A DNA stretch of 55,481 nt from Bacillus sonorensis NBRC 101234 = KCTC 13918 (GCF_001592005.1 NZ_BCVZ01000024.1:1-55481); one strand, 5' to 3'; shown: positions 20,369-30,391, counted from the first letter of the stretch. Notes: generated from the letters alone by a model not told the origin. Numbers and translations: made by a program.

Positions 20369-20405
20369 TAAAAAAGGCATCCGTAGGGATAAGACGAATG
20401 CCTTT
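20369..20405 (-). terminator. Terminator after yabR
   Basis: Hairpin with arms 20373-20380/20398-20405 and inner arms 20382-20384/20394-20396, followed by TTTTTT on the minus strand, 23 bases after the yabR stop. Confidence 0.85.
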
Positions 20406-20427
20406 CGTATATATAGAAAGCAGCAAG

Positions 20428-20814
20428 TTAACCTCTTCTTGCTCCGCGCCCTCCACGTTTTGATTCCGTGTTGCGTTTTAGAGACGATAAGCGATCTTCA
20501 CTATCTTTTAAAAACTTATTCATTTTCTGTTCAAACGTTTCTTTAGAGCGGAAATCGTTTCTTGGTCTTGATTGAGGACGGTCTACAGCCTTTTTGATGG
20601 ACAAGCCGATTTTTCCATCTTTTTCAACATTGATGACTTTAACCTCTACCTGGTCTCCGACCTTCAGGTGATCATTAATGTCCTTCACGTAATTATCGGC
20701 GACTTCACTGATATGAACAAGACCTGTTGATCCTCCAGGCAATTCAACAAACGCTCCAAAATTTGTAATACCTGTTACTTTCCCTTGCAACTTGCTGCCA
20801 ACTTCAATCGACAT
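20428..20814 (-). CDS. yabR: S1 RNA-binding domain protein YabR
   Basis: A 128-residue protein with one S1 domain (about 5-72: GSKLQGKVTGITNFGAFVEL, GLVHISEVA, VGDQVEVKVINVEKDGKIGLSIK). A basic, Arg/Gly-rich tail ends in RGGRGARRG, which suggests RNA or polysome association. General stress protein 13-like S1 proteins are relatives (family knowledge). Exact role unknown. It has its own strong promoter overlapping the end of divIC and a terminator. Confidence 0.92.
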   Translation of the reverse strand: MSIEVGSKLQGKVTGITNFGAFVELPGGSTGLVHISEVADNYVKDINDHLKVGDQVEVKVINVEKDGKIGLSIKKAVDRPQSRPRNDFRSKETFEQKMNKFLKDSEDRLSSLKRNTESKRGGRGARRG

Positions 20815-20858
20815 AAAAAAAGTGCTCCTCCTTAGACTTAAAAAAGATCATTTCTTTA

Positions 20859-20888
20859 ATTATACATAAAGAAAAAAATAAGTGTCAA
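20859..20888 (-). promoter_or_regulatory. yabR promoter
   Basis: Perfect TTGACA (20883-20888) and TATAAT (20859-20864) with an 18-bp, T-rich spacer, six bases past the divIC stop. Confidence 0.8.
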
Positions 20889-20893
20889 CAAGG

Positions 20894-21271
20894 CTACTTG
20901 CTCTTCTCATCAAACTTGAAGATGATTTCGCCATCCTTTGATAAGTAATAATCCTTTCTGGCAAGCTCGGCAACATAGTCCTCGTCTTTTAGTTTGACTA
21001 TCTCATCCTTTAAATCCGCTTTTTTTGCTTCCAGTTGATCCAATTGTTTCAAAAGCTGCGCTTTTTTCTCTTCTTTCGCATTGATATCCGAAGTCTGTGA
21101 CCAAAGCGAGCCGGCAAACACGATCGCCGCCAGCAGCGCAACCGCCCCAAATACCGTCAACCGTCTGTAAAGACCGCGTCTTTTTCGTTTCAGATACTGC
21201 TGTTTCCGTTCCATCTGTTCTTTATATTCATTCTGTATTTGAGAAATATTTCGTTTCCTAGAATCGTTCAA
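20894..21271 (-). CDS. divIC: Cell division protein DivIC
   Basis: Bitopic divisome protein that works with FtsL and DivIB at the septum. 125 residues: a basic cytoplasmic N-terminus, one membrane helix (about 34-55, LTVFGAVALLAAIVFAGSLW), and an external coiled coil with leucine heptads (about 62-100), ending in a short conserved tail. A TTG start at 21271 is chosen. AAGGGAGG lies ten bases upstream, the N-terminus (MNDSRKRNISQIQ) resembles B. subtilis, and the length is identical; the longer open frame overlaps yabQ. Confidence 0.92.
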   Translation of the reverse strand: MNDSRKRNISQIQNEYKEQMERKQQYLKRKRRGLYRRLTVFGAVALLAAIVFAGSLWSQTSDINAKEEKKAQLLKQLDQLEAKKADLKDEIVKLKDEDYVAELARKDYYLSKDGEIIFKFDEKSK

Positions 21272-21288
21272 TTCCAGACGGCCTCCCT

Positions 21289-21915
21289 TCACTTTTTCAA
21301 AAATTTCGTTTGGATCGTTATGAATAGTTTCTTTCCCTTTTTTAAAAATCCTGCTCCCTTTTGAAAAAAGCGCTTCACCGCATGCCGGATACGGGCGGGA
21401 AGAAGTCTGAAGCATTGGCGCATCAACACATAGATCGGGTAGCAGACAATTTTTATGATCTTATATAAAGATAACGCAAAAAAACGAAAAAGAACATATA
21501 TATTTCTCATCGTAAATAGAATCGTCGCAAAAATGGCGTAAAATGTCCACACAATAGGGCGGAACACCATCATCCGCATCATTTTTCCGAATATTCGGCA
21601 GATCAAAACAAAGAATGAAATCATCCAATCCAGTATTTTGAGATAGATTCGTTTAAAAAGGCTTTGATAAGCGGCAAACCCGAGCAGCACGGCCAACAGA
21701 ATATAAATTCGGAACTCCCCTTCGTTCACGCTCAGGAGGACGTAGAAAAAAAGGAGGCCTTGTACCATCCAAAACAAAAGGTCGTGTATGAACAAAAGCC
21801 ATCTTGCCGTGTTCGAACGAATGACAAAACGGGTGTAAGTATCAAGGGAAGCGCCCAGCCATGCCCCCATTCCGGCCATGGCCAGCATCGTGTAGAACTG
21901 CGTCGTCAGCGTCAT
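21289..21915 (-). CDS. yabQ: Spore cortex protein YabQ
   Basis: Membrane protein of 208 residues with several N-terminal membrane segments (about 5-25, 38-60, 66-85, 120-150) and a basic C-terminus. In B. subtilis YabQ sits in the outer forespore membrane and is needed for cortex formation, and is made in the mother cell under sigma-E. Its ATG overlaps the yabP stop (ATGA). divIC follows after 17 bases. Confidence 0.92.
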   Translation of the reverse strand: MTLTTQFYTMLAMAGMGAWLGASLDTYTRFVIRSNTARWLLFIHDLLFWMVQGLLFFYVLLSVNEGEFRIYILLAVLLGFAAYQSLFKRIYLKILDWMISFFVLICRIFGKMMRMMVFRPIVWTFYAIFATILFTMRNIYVLFRFFALSLYKIIKIVCYPIYVLMRQCFRLLPARIRHAVKRFFQKGAGFLKKGKKLFITIQTKFLKK

Positions 21916-22220
21916 TTAAACAACTTGCTAAAAAACCCTTTAGCTTTCTCCCCCTGCTGCTCATCCAAATAGACGAGATCAAGCACCCTGCCTTTAATGG
22001 AGACAACGCCTTTTTCAACATCCAGATTTTTCATTTGCAAATTTTCGCCTCTGACAGCAAGCATCCCCATCACCGTTTCCAGCAAAAATTCTTCATTGTC
22101 AAAACTCTCAACCTGCTTGACGCCTGAAATATCTAACAGCTTGCGGCCCTTCATCATTACATTATGCTCAGGAGCAGATGACCCGCCGGAAGGGTTGTGC
22201 TGATCATAATATAAACTCAT
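21912..22220 (-). CDS. yabP: Sporulation protein YabP
   Basis: A 102-residue soluble protein of the YabP/YqfC family (core HNVMMKGRKLLDISGVKQVESFD, then VRGENLQMKNLDVEKGVVSIKG). YabP is needed for proper spore coat and cortex formation in B. subtilis, together with YabQ; its biochemical role is not settled. Coupled to yabQ by a four-base overlap. A sigma-E-type -10 lies upstream. Confidence 0.93.
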   Translation of the reverse strand: MSLYYDQHNPSGGSSAPEHNVMMKGRKLLDISGVKQVESFDNEEFLLETVMGMLAVRGENLQMKNLDVEKGVVSIKGRVLDLVYLDEQQGEKAKGFFSKLFK

Positions 22221-22261
22221 CTATTCATCCCCCATATCCTCATGCTAAGATTCGTTACTGC

Positions 22262-22269
22262 ATTGTATG
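22262..22269 (-). promoter_or_regulatory. Candidate sigma-E -10 for yabP-yabQ
   Basis: CATACAAT is a full match to the sigma-E -10 pattern CATACAnT, 42 bases upstream of yabP. The -35 region is poor. Sigma-E control of yabP is known in B. subtilis. Confidence 0.5.
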
Positions 22270-22295
22270 AGAGGGGGGATTTTTTTAGAACAAGC

Positions 22296-22559
22296 CTATT
22301 CTCCTCCGAGCTTTTCTTCCTTCAGGACGGTGTACATATTTGCGGCTTCCTCTTTTTTCGTCGTATCTTTTAATTCATTGACCCTGACGGTGACGAGCTT
22401 TTGGCCGAAACGCACTTCAAGCTCGTCTCCCGCTTTTATGTCAGTGCTCGCTTTCGCCTGGTTGCCGTTTACCGTGATTCTCCCTTGGTCTGCCACTTCT
22501 TTTGCCAAGGTGCGTCTTTTGATCAGTCTTGACACTTTTAGAAATTTATCAAGTCTCAT
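22296..22559 (-). CDS. rqcP: RqcP, S4-domain ribosome quality control factor
   Basis: A small S4 RNA-binding protein (87 residues; yabO) related to Hsp15: [26 protein letters not shown], then [11 protein letters not shown]. In B. subtilis RqcP acts with RqcH to add alanine tails on stalled 50S complexes. ATG 22559 has AAGGAG eight bases upstream; an earlier in-frame start lies inside mazG with no ribosome site. It overlaps mazG by 11 bases. Confidence 0.94.
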   Translation of the reverse strand: MRLDKFLKVSRLIKRRTLAKEVADQGRITVNGNQAKASTDIKAGDELEVRFGQKLVTVRVNELKDTTKKEEAANMYTVLKEEKLGGE

Positions 22560-24033
22560 GGCTATCGCTCCTTTCGATTTCTTTCGCTTCATTCCAAAGT
22601 TCGTCCATTTCTTCCAATGTCATGCTTTCAAGGTCTTTACCGGAACGCTTCGCCGCTTGTTCAATGTAGGTGAACCTTCTGTAAAACTTGGAGTTCGTCA
22701 TCGCAAGCGCTTCTTCCGGTTCTATTTTATAGTATCTGCCGACATTGACGAGAGCAAATAAAAGGTCGCCGAATTCTTCCTTGATTTTCTTAGCATGAGG
22801 TTCGGCGTCGGAAACTTCGAAAGAAAATTCTTTCATTTCTTCATTGACTTTGTTCCACATATCTTTTACATCAGACCAGTCAAACCCGGTCTTAGCCGCT
22901 TTTTTCTGAAGCTGGTTTGCTTTTGAAAGCGCAGGCAGCGGCTTGGGAATATCGTCAAGAAGGGACTTTTGGGCAGTCTGTTTTTCTTGCTTTTTAATAT
23001 CTTCCCAGTTTTTCACGACGTCAGCCTCATCACGTACAGTGATGTTTCCAAAGACATGCGGATGCCTTCTGATCATTTTCCCGGTGATTCCGGCTATGAC
23101 ATCATCGATTGTAAAGAAGCCGTCATCTTCCCCGATCTGCGCATGGAGAAGGACTTGCAGCATGACATCTCCCAATTCTTCAACCAGGTGATCCGGGTCC
23201 TCCTCATCGATGGCTTCGAGCACTTCATAGCATTCTTCTATTAAGTATTTTTTCAATGACTGGTGGGTTTGTTTCCGATCCCAAGGACAGCCGTCAGGCC
23301 CGCGCAGTTCCCGAATGACGCGGCGGAACATCGAAAATTCCTGATGCAGGAGGGCTTCGTCTTTGACAGGCGGCACATAGATGCTCGTCAAATTGTTGAT
23401 GCCGACGCTCCTGTCCAGCTCATAAAGAGGCACTCTTCTGGTCTCTTCCAGGCTGCTTCCCGCTGCCGTGACAATAACGATTTCATAATCGTCGGGAAGC
23501 TTTTCCATTAAAGTCAGCTTCACTTCGGAAGCCGTCATCTGGTCATAAACCTGGCTAATGATCAAATGATGGCTGAGCTCGATTTCATCCGCTGAAAATT
23601 GGACGGCGTCAACAAACTGAAATCCTTCGATCGGGTCGATCTGCAAGGCATTGAATGTCGCATCAAGAAAGCTGTGTCCTCCCTCCACCGCGACTTCAAC
23701 CTGATGACGACTTTGCCCCTCAAGCAAAAGCTGAACGGTTTTTTCAGCGACAAACGGATGCCCAGGCACGGCGTAAAGCACGTCCTGATCCTGCGCTTTT
23801 TGAAAAAGCGTTTCAACGATTTCTTCATAAACCTCTTCAAATCCGTCGTGTTTCTCATACACTTCATCAAAGAAATACATCGATGGGATTTCGTTCTTCA
23901 GCTCTTCTATTAAAGGATGATCTTTTGTCCTGACATAGAGCGCCTCAGCCTGGGTGAGGCGCTTGTATACGCCGAGGGTTAATTGGTTCATATCGCCCGC
24001 CCCGAGGCCGACAACTGTTATTTTACCTGCCAT
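22549..24033 (-). CDS. yabN: Fusion of tetrapyrrole methylase-like and MazG pyrophosphatase domains
   Basis: A 494-residue protein. Residues 1 to about 225 are a SAM-dependent tetrapyrrole-methylase-like domain ([28 protein letters not shown]). From about 230 it is MazG, with the metal motif [11 protein letters not shown]...[15 protein letters not shown], and a second, degenerate MazG-like half near the C-terminus ([15 protein letters not shown]). MazG hydrolyses non-canonical NTPs; the fused methylase-like part has no assigned substrate. Overlaps rqcP and yabM by 11 bases each, which suggests coupling. Confidence 0.94.
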   Translation of the reverse strand: MAGKITVVGLGAGDMNQLTLGVYKRLTQAEALYVRTKDHPLIEELKNEIPSMYFFDEVYEKHDGFEEVYEEIVETLFQKAQDQDVLYAVPGHPFVAEKTVQLLLEGQSRHQVEVAVEGGHSFLDATFNALQIDPIEGFQFVDAVQFSADEIELSHHLIISQVYDQMTASEVKLTLMEKLPDDYEIVIVTAAGSSLEETRRVPLYELDRSVGINNLTSIYVPPVKDEALLHQEFSMFRRVIRELRGPDGCPWDRKQTHQSLKKYLIEECYEVLEAIDEEDPDHLVEELGDVMLQVLLHAQIGEDDGFFTIDDVIAGITGKMIRRHPHVFGNITVRDEADVVKNWEDIKKQEKQTAQKSLLDDIPKPLPALSKANQLQKKAAKTGFDWSDVKDMWNKVNEEMKEFSFEVSDAEPHAKKIKEEFGDLLFALVNVGRYYKIEPEEALAMTNSKFYRRFTYIEQAAKRSGKDLESMTLEEMDELWNEAKEIERSDSHET

Positions 24034-25615
24034 TTTCGGCTGCCCCTTTCTTGTTTAATGTAATCAGCTTGTTTCCAAAAGGCACAAGCTCAAGTTCTTT
24101 ATCGGAAAACACGCGGCACTTTAAGATGCTGTATAAAAAGACAGCTCCACCGATGAACACGGCTGTCAGGCTTTCAATTGCGGAGATCCATCTGCCTTCA
24201 TGCGGTATCACCGCTTCAAACGTGTAAAGCCAAATGATCAATACGGCGGACATGATCAAAGCGGAGATGAACATGCCGCCGATTCTGCAATCCGAAAAAC
24301 GAATCAAACCTGTCCTTTTCAGACGGAAAAGGTTGAGACCGGCGACTGCGGCAAACGATATCACAGTAGCCAAGGCCGCTCCGGCAATACCGAGGACAGG
24401 GATCAGCACGACATTCAGAACAATCTTGAAGAAAAAGCCGGCTAAAACGGCGACGGCCGGATAAACAGTGTCTCCAAATCCTTGCAAAACGGCAGTAATG
24501 GTCATGGCAAGCGACGCAAAAAAGATCGATACGCTGAAAATTTGAAGGGCTGCCGTTCCTTCACTGTTTTTAAACAGCATGACATTGACCGGCTCCAAAA
24601 TGCAAATCAGGCCCATCGCCGCTCCTATTCCGATGACCAAGCTCATTTTCAATGAATATTGTGTTTTTTCTTGAACAGCCGTCATCTCCTGCTGTTTCTT
24701 CGCCTTTGTAAGGGACGGGACAAGAGCCGTCGCAATGCCCGCTGCAAAAACGGTTCCCAATTGCAACAGCGGCTGCCCCCTGTCGTATACGCCTTTTGTG
24801 TGTTTTGCCTCCATCTCGTCCATCCCCTGACCGGCCAGAAGGGAATATAAGTTTAAGGCATCTACAAGCTGAATAAGTATCATCATGAGGCTGGTGACAC
24901 AGATGGTGACCGTATACAGGCAAAGCTGTTTCAATATGGTCTTCGTCTCAGCCTCAGCCCGCCCTTTTGAACGGTTCCTTTCCCTCTTGATCCAACACAG
25001 CCCCAAAATGAAGAGCGCCGTAAGGCCTCCGACAAGAGATCCAAAGGCCGCGCCAGCCCCCGCATCATATAAAGTATAGCCATTGTTGACGAGCCACCAT
25101 GTAAAGCAGAGGATGGCGGCAACCCGGAACATCTGCTCACCGATTTGAGAAAATGCCGTCGGCATCATCAGCTCATTTCCTTGAAAATAACCTCTGAATA
25201 TTGATACGAACGGAATCAGCAAATAAGAATAAGAGGCGGCGCGTATAACTTCGGCTAAACCCGGGTCGCCCATCAATCCTGCAATGCCTTTCGCTCCTGC
25301 AAACAGCAGGAGAAAAAAACTGATAGCCACACCGGATATAAACAGCATGGATACACGAATGATTTTGGTTTGGCTTTCCGCCCCAAAATCATTCAGCAGC
25401 TTTGAAATGATGACCGGAAAGCCTGAAGTCACTAGCATCACCGAAATTCCTATCATGGGATACACTTGCTGAAAAATATAGAAGCCGACGTCTCCCACTA
25501 TATTTTGAAAAGGCACTCTGTATACAGCGCTTAATATTTTAGATAAAATTCCCGCCAATGATAATACAAAGGCGCCTTGCCAAAGCCGGCTGCTTTGGCC
25601 GTTTAAAAAGCCCAT
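24023..25615 (-). CDS. yabM: Polysaccharide/lipid flippase family protein YabM (MurJ/SpoVB-like)
   Basis: A 530-residue integral membrane protein with about 14 helices, of the MATE-like MVF/polysaccharide-transporter family that includes SpoVB and MurJ (FVLSLAGILSKILSAVYRVPFQ at the start, YRVAAILCF- and FRGYFQGNELMMPTAFSQIGEQ-type segments). Probably moves a lipid-linked glycan precursor across the membrane; the substrate is unknown. ATG 25615 has GGAAGGAG upstream. First gene of the unit ending at yabQ/divIC. An extended -10 promoter lies 55 bases upstream. Confidence 0.92.
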   Translation of the reverse strand: MGFLNGQSSRLWQGAFVLSLAGILSKILSAVYRVPFQNIVGDVGFYIFQQVYPMIGISVMLVTSGFPVIISKLLNDFGAESQTKIIRVSMLFISGVAISFFLLLFAGAKGIAGLMGDPGLAEVIRAASYSYLLIPFVSIFRGYFQGNELMMPTAFSQIGEQMFRVAAILCFTWWLVNNGYTLYDAGAGAAFGSLVGGLTALFILGLCWIKRERNRSKGRAEAETKTILKQLCLYTVTICVTSLMMILIQLVDALNLYSLLAGQGMDEMEAKHTKGVYDRGQPLLQLGTVFAAGIATALVPSLTKAKKQQEMTAVQEKTQYSLKMSLVIGIGAAMGLICILEPVNVMLFKNSEGTAALQIFSVSIFFASLAMTITAVLQGFGDTVYPAVAVLAGFFFKIVLNVVLIPVLGIAGAALATVISFAAVAGLNLFRLKRTGLIRFSDCRIGGMFISALIMSAVLIIWLYTFEAVIPHEGRWISAIESLTAVFIGGAVFLYSILKCRVFSDKELELVPFGNKLITLNKKGAAENGR

Positions 25616-25669
25616 CTGCAAGCTCCTTCCAATGTGCTTTTCTTTGGAAAAACACAACGAAACGTGCTT

Positions 25670-25678
25670 ATTATACCA
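25670..25678 (-). promoter_or_regulatory. Extended -10 promoter for yabM
   Basis: TGG directly before a perfect TATAAT (25670-25675). No -35 match is seen, which is common for extended -10 promoters. It lies between the spoVT terminator and yabM. Confidence 0.55.
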
Positions 25679-25713
25679 TATCCCGCGCCGCAGCCCCCTC
25701 CATCATAGGCAAC

Positions 25714-25747
25714 TAAAAAAAGAACAGCCCAAAGGGGTGCTGTTCCA
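25714..25747 (-). terminator. Terminator after spoVT
   Basis: Arms GAACAGC (25722-25728) and GCTGTTC (25739-25745), with further CC/GG pairing in the loop, then TTTTTTT on the minus strand. Confidence 0.85.
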
Positions 25748-25781
25748 GCTCGTTTACACTTATATCAAAAGCAAGTTTCGC

Positions 25782-25807
25782 CATTCCTGCCCGGGTGAAC
25801 AGGAATG
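25782..25807 (-). other. Hairpin directly after spoVT
   Basis: CATTCCTG (25782-25789) pairs perfectly with CAGGAATG (25800-25807) across a ten-base loop. No T tract follows on either strand, so it is not a standard terminator. It may protect the spoVT mRNA 3' end. Confidence 0.45.
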
Positions 25808-25828
25808 ACAAAATAAAAGGAATAAGAC

Positions 25829-26365
25829 CTATTGTTCCATTTGGCGCGCCAAAAAACCAGCGGCGGTTTCAACTGCCTTATGCTCCACTTCTCCAATTGA
25901 CTGGTCTTTTGAAAAAATCACAACGGCTCCGATCGGGTCACCGTTCGCAACAATCGGTCCGACCGTATAGGAAGCGACTTCTTCGTCAATGCCGTCAATC
26001 AGCTGAATCGTTTTTGCATCACCGTCTAATACAGAGTTGCGCTGATCCATTACTTTTTCGATCATGTCACTGATGGACTTATTTAAATAGTCTTTTTTAG
26101 AGCTTCCTGATACGGCAATATACACATCCCTGTCACAAATCAAGACGGAATGGCCCATGCTGTCATAAAGGGCGTCTGCATATTCCTTTGCAAAATCGCC
26201 AAGCTCGCTGATGGGAGAATACTTTTTTAAAATAACCTCGCCATCGCGGTCAACGAATATTTCCAGCGGGTCTCCCTCGCGAATCCGCAATGTCCTCCGT
26301 ATTTCCTTAGGGATCACGACCCGTCCTAAATCATCAATTCGACGTACGATACCAGTTGCTTTCAT
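25829..26365 (-). CDS. spoVT: Forespore transcription regulator SpoVT
   Basis: Regulates sigma-G genes late in the forespore. 178 residues: an N-terminal AbrB-type swapped-hairpin DNA-binding domain (MKATGIVRRIDDLGRVVIPKEIRRTL) and a C-terminal GAF-like domain (about 56-178). The start at 26365 gives this exact N-terminus and length; the ribosome site GAGAGG is weak. A sigma-G-type promoter lies upstream. Its DNA-binding half is closely similar to AbrB, also in this window. Confidence 0.97.
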   Translation of the reverse strand: MKATGIVRRIDDLGRVVIPKEIRRTLRIREGDPLEIFVDRDGEVILKKYSPISELGDFAKEYADALYDSMGHSVLICDRDVYIAVSGSSKKDYLNKSISDMIEKVMDQRNSVLDGDAKTIQLIDGIDEEVASYTVGPIVANGDPIGAVVIFSKDQSIGEVEHKAVETAAGFLARQMEQ

Positions 26366-26453
26366 CTGTGCTGCCTCTCTTTCATTTGATGATATATCTG
26401 GTGGATAAAACAGAGCTGTGCATTTCCTAACACTCTCCACTCTTGATTGATTT

Positions 26454-26482
26454 TAGTATCCGTCACATCAAATGTAATATAC
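26454..26482 (-). promoter_or_regulatory. Sigma-G-type promoter for spoVT
   Basis: GTATA (26478-26482) matches the sigma-G -35 pattern, 17 bp before GATACTA (26454-26460), which differs in one base from CATnnTA. It lies in the gap after mfd. Sigma-G control of spoVT is known in B. subtilis. Confidence 0.65.
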
Positions 26483-26500
26483 GCGAGAAGCAACAAATTT

Positions 26501-29500
26501 TTACGATGAAGCAATCGTTTGTTTTTTGACGTTTTCCAAGCCTTTCAGAATATCCAGCAAGGTTGCGAGCCATTCTTCCGGCTTGCGGTTTTTAATCTGA
26601 ATCGAGATTTTTAATTTCTTGCCTTCCATCCCGAGGCCGATCTGCCTGCCGTATTTGCTGCCAAGCTCAAACAGCTTTTGTCCGTCGATTTCAGCGCTCG
26701 CCTTTTCATCGATCGTCAGTCTGACGGCGTCTTTATCCTGTTTGATCAGCTCAACGCGCTCTTTTATGGCATATACTTTCATTTCCGCGATGGCAAATAA
26801 ATATTCGACCTCTTTCGGATATTCGCCAAAACGGTCGATCATTTCATCCTGAAGCTCATCTTTTTCTTCAATGGTTGCAACCGATCTGAACCGTTTATAC
26901 ATATCTATTTTTTGCTTGCCGTCCGTCACATATGTTTGCGGAATATACGCGTCAAGCTCTAAATCGATTTCCGGTTCAAACCGTTCGACCTGCGGCGCGT
27001 CTCCTTTTCGGGCCTCTATCGCTTCCTTCAGCATTTGCGAGTATAAATCAAAACCGACGGAATCTATGAAGCCATGCTGCTGAGCGCCCAGCAGGTTGCC
27101 GGCGCCGCGGATCGTCAAATCGCGCATCGCAATTTTAAAGCCTGATCCAAGCTCCGTGAATTCTTTAATGGCTTGAAGCCTTTTTTCCGCTACCTCAGTC
27201 AGAACTTTGTCTTTTCGATACGTAAAGTACGCATATGCAACCCTGTTGGAGCGGCCGACGCGCCCTCTCAGCTGATAAAGCTGGGAAAGCCCCATCTTGT
27301 CTGCATCATAGACGATCAGCGTATTGACATTCGGAATATCAACGCCTGTTTCAATAATCGTCGTGCTGACGAGAACGTCTGATTCTCCCTCTAAAAAGTT
27401 AAGCATGACAGATTCCAGTTCATTTTCCGTCATTTTTCCGTGGGCATACGCCACCTTCGCATCAGGCACGAGCATTGAAATTTCTTCGGCTTTTCTTTCA
27501 ATGTCCTCGACGCGGTTGTACAGAAAGTATACTTGGCCCCCTCTGGCAAGTTCGCGCTCAATCGCTTCCCGCACCAAAGCGCCATTGTATTCGACAACAT
27601 ATGTCTGTACTGGAAAACGGTTTTCCGGCGGCGTTTCAATGACTGATAAGTCTCTGACCCCGAGCATGGACATATGAAGGGTTCTCGGGATTGGAGTCGC
27701 TGTTAAAGTCAAAACATCGACATTCGCTTTAATTCGTTTAATTTTTTCTTTATGCGTGACACCAAACCTTTGTTCTTCATCAATGATGAGCAGTCCGAGA
27801 TCTTTGTACACGACATCTTTTGATAAAAGCCTGTGAGTTCCGATGACAATATCGACTGTACCGTTTTTCAGGCCTTTAATCGTTTCCGTCGCCTCTTTCC
27901 GCGTCCGGAATCGGCTAAGCAGACCAATGTTGATCGGATAATCCTGAAAACGCTCCTGAATCGTTTCATAATGCTGCTGGGCCAAAATGGTGGTCGGTAC
28001 GAGGAGAGCAACCTGTTTTCCGTCGGCGATCGCTTTAAATGCCGCTCTTATGGCCACCTCTGTTTTTCCATAGCCGACATCTCCGCAAAGCAGCCGGTCC
28101 ATCGGGCGTTCTTTTTCCATATCTTTTTTAATTTCTTGGATCGATCTCAGCTGATCTTCTGTCTCCTGATAAGGAAAAGCCGCTTCAAATTCGCGCTGCA
28201 TTTCGTGGTCGGGAGAAAACGCGTATCCCTTGCTCGCCTCTCGTTCCGCATAAAGCTTGATCAAGTCATCGGCGATGTCCTGAACGGACGATTCCACCTT
28301 TTTCTTGACGCGCTTCCATTCGCTTCCTCCCAGTTTGTACAGCTTCGGTTCCTTGCCTTCTGAACCGACATATTTTTGCACCTGGTCAATTTGATCGACT
28401 GGCACATAAAGCTTATCGCTTCCCTGGTAATGAATGTTTAAATAATCTTTGTGGATTCCGTTGATCTCAAGCGTTTCAATACCTAAATATTTTCCGATCC
28501 CATGGTTGACGTGAACGACATAGTCGCCGACTTGGAGCTCAGAGTAGCTTTTGATTCTCTCGGCATTCGTCAGTTTTTGTTTACGGGCCTGTTTTTTCAC
28601 GCGTTTTTTAAAGAGCTCTTCCTCAGTGATGACGGCAAGCTTCATCAGAGGAAGCTCAAATCCCGATTGGAGGCCGCCGTCCATGATATAAATCTGGCCT
28701 TGGGCAAGCGCTGTATTCTCATCCGCTTGAGCAGCTTCTATTTCATAATCCGACAGAACGGATGCGAGTTTTTCGACGCGCTCTGGGCTGTCTCCAAGAA
28801 AAACAGTCGTGTATCTCGATTTTTTAAACCGTTCGATTTCATTTTTGAGCACATTCATCTGACCGTGAAAGTTTTGCATTTGCTTGCTCGACACATTCAC
28901 GATATTTTGCGGGCTTGTATGCTGAACATGCCGTAAAAACAGCGAATAGTATAAAATCGGGCGAGACTGTTTTGATATGAGGCTATGAAAAGGAAATGAC
29001 ATCGATATGTCATGAAGAATTTTGCCTTCTTCAAGAAGACTTGTAATCCATTCGGCCTCTTCCTTTTGCAGTTGTTCTTCCATCTCATGGATGCGGCTGA
29101 TTTCATCCAGAATGAGCAATGTATGTTTCGGAAAATAATCTAGCAAACTAGCAGGCTTTTCATAAAAATAAGAAAGGTATTTGACCATCTCCTGGCTGAT
29201 GTTTCCTTCCGTGAGCCGCTCTTTGTCCTCCGCGATATTTTGATGGAGAATTTCCTTTTGTTTATCGAGCTTCAGCTTTTTAAGGCTGGCGGCAAGACCT
29301 TGATCCATTTGTTCAAGCGCCCGTTTCCGATCTTCTTCACGCACGATCAGCTCCTTTGCCGGACCGATCGTCACTTCATCGCGCGACTCCAAAGAACGCT
29401 GGTCATCTGAATTGAAAATGCGGATGGAATCGATCTCCGTATCAAACAGCTCAATACGAATTGGATTGTCTTCAGTCAATGAATAAACATCGATAATGCC

Positions 29501-30034
29501 CCCGCGAATGCTGAATTCACCGGGAGCCGCAACCATGTCTGTACGTTCATATCCAATTTGCACGAGAGTCTGAAGGAGTTTTTCCGGATCGATATCCCGT
29601 CCCGTTTTCAAATGAATCTGGCTGTTTTTCCATACCTCCACCGGGGGCAGCATTCTTCTGACGGCGGCTGCCGGAGCCACTACAATCGGCGTTTCTCCTG
29701 CCGCAAGCCTGTTCAAAACATCGAGCCTCTGTGAACGCAGTTCAGGGCTTGCCACAGCAATCTCGGATGAAATCAATTCATTAACAGGATATAAAAGGAC
29801 AGGCTGATCTTTTATCAGCCCCGTCAAATCGTCTGTAATTTTTTGAGCTTGATAAAGGTTATGCGTAATTAAAAATACCGGCCGGTTTGTTTCTTTTGAA
29901 AGAGCGGCTGTAAATAAGGACCGGGCAGATCCGGAGAGCCCCGCAAGCAGCTGTTCCTTCAGCCCTTCGTTCAAACCGTTGACGATGGATTTGAAATCGT
30001 CGCTTTTCGTAATATAGGATTGAATATTGTTCAA
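26501..30034 (-). CDS. mfd: Transcription-repair coupling factor Mfd
   Basis: Removes RNA polymerase stalled at DNA lesions and recruits UvrA. 1177 residues: UvrB-homology modules (about 1-350), an RNA polymerase-interacting CarD-like domain (about 490-560, [22 protein letters not shown]), a RecG-type helicase with Walker [12 protein letters not shown] near residue 650 and [18 protein letters not shown] and QLRGRVGRS motifs, and a C-terminal TRCF domain. The TTG start at 30034 has GGAGG seven bases upstream and gives the B. subtilis length. It follows fin after its terminator. Confidence 0.97.
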   Translation of the reverse strand: MNNIQSYITKSDDFKSIVNGLNEGLKEQLLAGLSGSARSLFTAALSKETNRPVFLITHNLYQAQKITDDLTGLIKDQPVLLYPVNELISSEIAVASPELRSQRLDVLNRLAAGETPIVVAPAAAVRRMLPPVEVWKNSQIHLKTGRDIDPEKLLQTLVQIGYERTDMVAAPGEFSIRGGIIDVYSLTEDNPIRIELFDTEIDSIRIFNSDDQRSLESRDEVTIGPAKELIVREEDRKRALEQMDQGLAASLKKLKLDKQKEILHQNIAEDKERLTEGNISQEMVKYLSYFYEKPASLLDYFPKHTLLILDEISRIHEMEEQLQKEEAEWITSLLEEGKILHDISMSFPFHSLISKQSRPILYYSLFLRHVQHTSPQNIVNVSSKQMQNFHGQMNVLKNEIERFKKSRYTTVFLGDSPERVEKLASVLSDYEIEAAQADENTALAQGQIYIMDGGLQSGFELPLMKLAVITEEELFKKRVKKQARKQKLTNAERIKSYSELQVGDYVVHVNHGIGKYLGIETLEINGIHKDYLNIHYQGSDKLYVPVDQIDQVQKYVGSEGKEPKLYKLGGSEWKRVKKKVESSVQDIADDLIKLYAEREASKGYAFSPDHEMQREFEAAFPYQETEDQLRSIQEIKKDMEKERPMDRLLCGDVGYGKTEVAIRAAFKAIADGKQVALLVPTTILAQQHYETIQERFQDYPINIGLLSRFRTRKEATETIKGLKNGTVDIVIGTHRLLSKDVVYKDLGLLIIDEEQRFGVTHKEKIKRIKANVDVLTLTATPIPRTLHMSMLGVRDLSVIETPPENRFPVQTYVVEYNGALVREAIERELARGGQVYFLYNRVEDIERKAEEISMLVPDAKVAYAHGKMTENELESVMLNFLEGESDVLVSTTIIETGVDIPNVNTLIVYDADKMGLSQLYQLRGRVGRSNRVAYAYFTYRKDKVLTEVAEKRLQAIKEFTELGSGFKIAMRDLTIRGAGNLLGAQQHGFIDSVGFDLYSQMLKEAIEARKGDAPQVERFEPEIDLELDAYIPQTYVTDGKQKIDMYKRFRSVATIEEKDELQDEMIDRFGEYPKEVEYLFAIAEMKVYAIKERVELIKQDKDAVRLTIDEKASAEIDGQKLFELGSKYGRQIGLGMEGKKLKISIQIKNRKPEEWLATLLDILKGLENVKKQTIASS

Positions 30035-30062
30035 ATGAGCCCCTCCTCTCTTCCTCAAATAG

Positions 30063-30095
30063 AAAAATGCTTTGGTCTAGTCTCTACACCAAAGC
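30063..30095 (-). terminator. Terminator after fin
   Basis: GCTTTGGT (30069-30076) pairs with ACCAAAGC (30088-30095); TTTTT follows on the minus strand after one base. It starts right after the fin stop. Confidence 0.8.
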
Positions 30096-30097
30096 TT

Positions 30098-30328
30098 TTA
30101 TTGAATAAACGAATGATATTGATGATAATCCGGATTCCGTTCAAGCGCTTCCTGGCAATCTTCGCATATCGTCTTCACGTGTAAATCCCCATTATCTTTA
30201 TAAGAAATCATATCGTTTCTTTCCTCATTTGTTAAGTGGTCAAAACCCAATTTTTCACTGTGTACGTAAGAATGGTCAAGACTTCCTACTTTAACGCCGC
30301 AATGGCGGCAGTAATAATGCAAAGCCAT
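30098..30328 (-). CDS. fin: Anti-sigma-F factor Fin
   Basis: A 76-residue zinc-ribbon-like protein (yabK) with cysteine pairs at 7/10 (CRHC) and 55/58 (CEDC). In B. subtilis Fin is made in the forespore under sigma-F and blocks sigma-F to help the switch to sigma-G. The ribosome site GGAGG is well placed. The sigma-F-type promoter upstream overlaps the last bases of pth, so fin can be expressed apart from pth. Confidence 0.96.
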   Translation of the reverse strand: MALHYYCRHCGVKVGSLDHSYVHSEKLGFDHLTNEERNDMISYKDNGDLHVKTICEDCQEALERNPDYHQYHSFIQ

Positions 30329-30361
30329 ACGGGAACCTCCAATAACCAGTCTTTTTAAGAC

Positions 30362-30391
30362 TAGTATGATCCGTTCCCATACGTATTATAC
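30362..30391 (-). promoter_or_regulatory. Sigma-F-type promoter for fin
   Basis: GTATA (30387-30391), 15 bp, then GATCATACTA (30362-30371), which matches the forespore -10 pattern GGnnAnAmTR with one mismatch. The -35 overlaps the pth stop codon. Confidence 0.72.
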
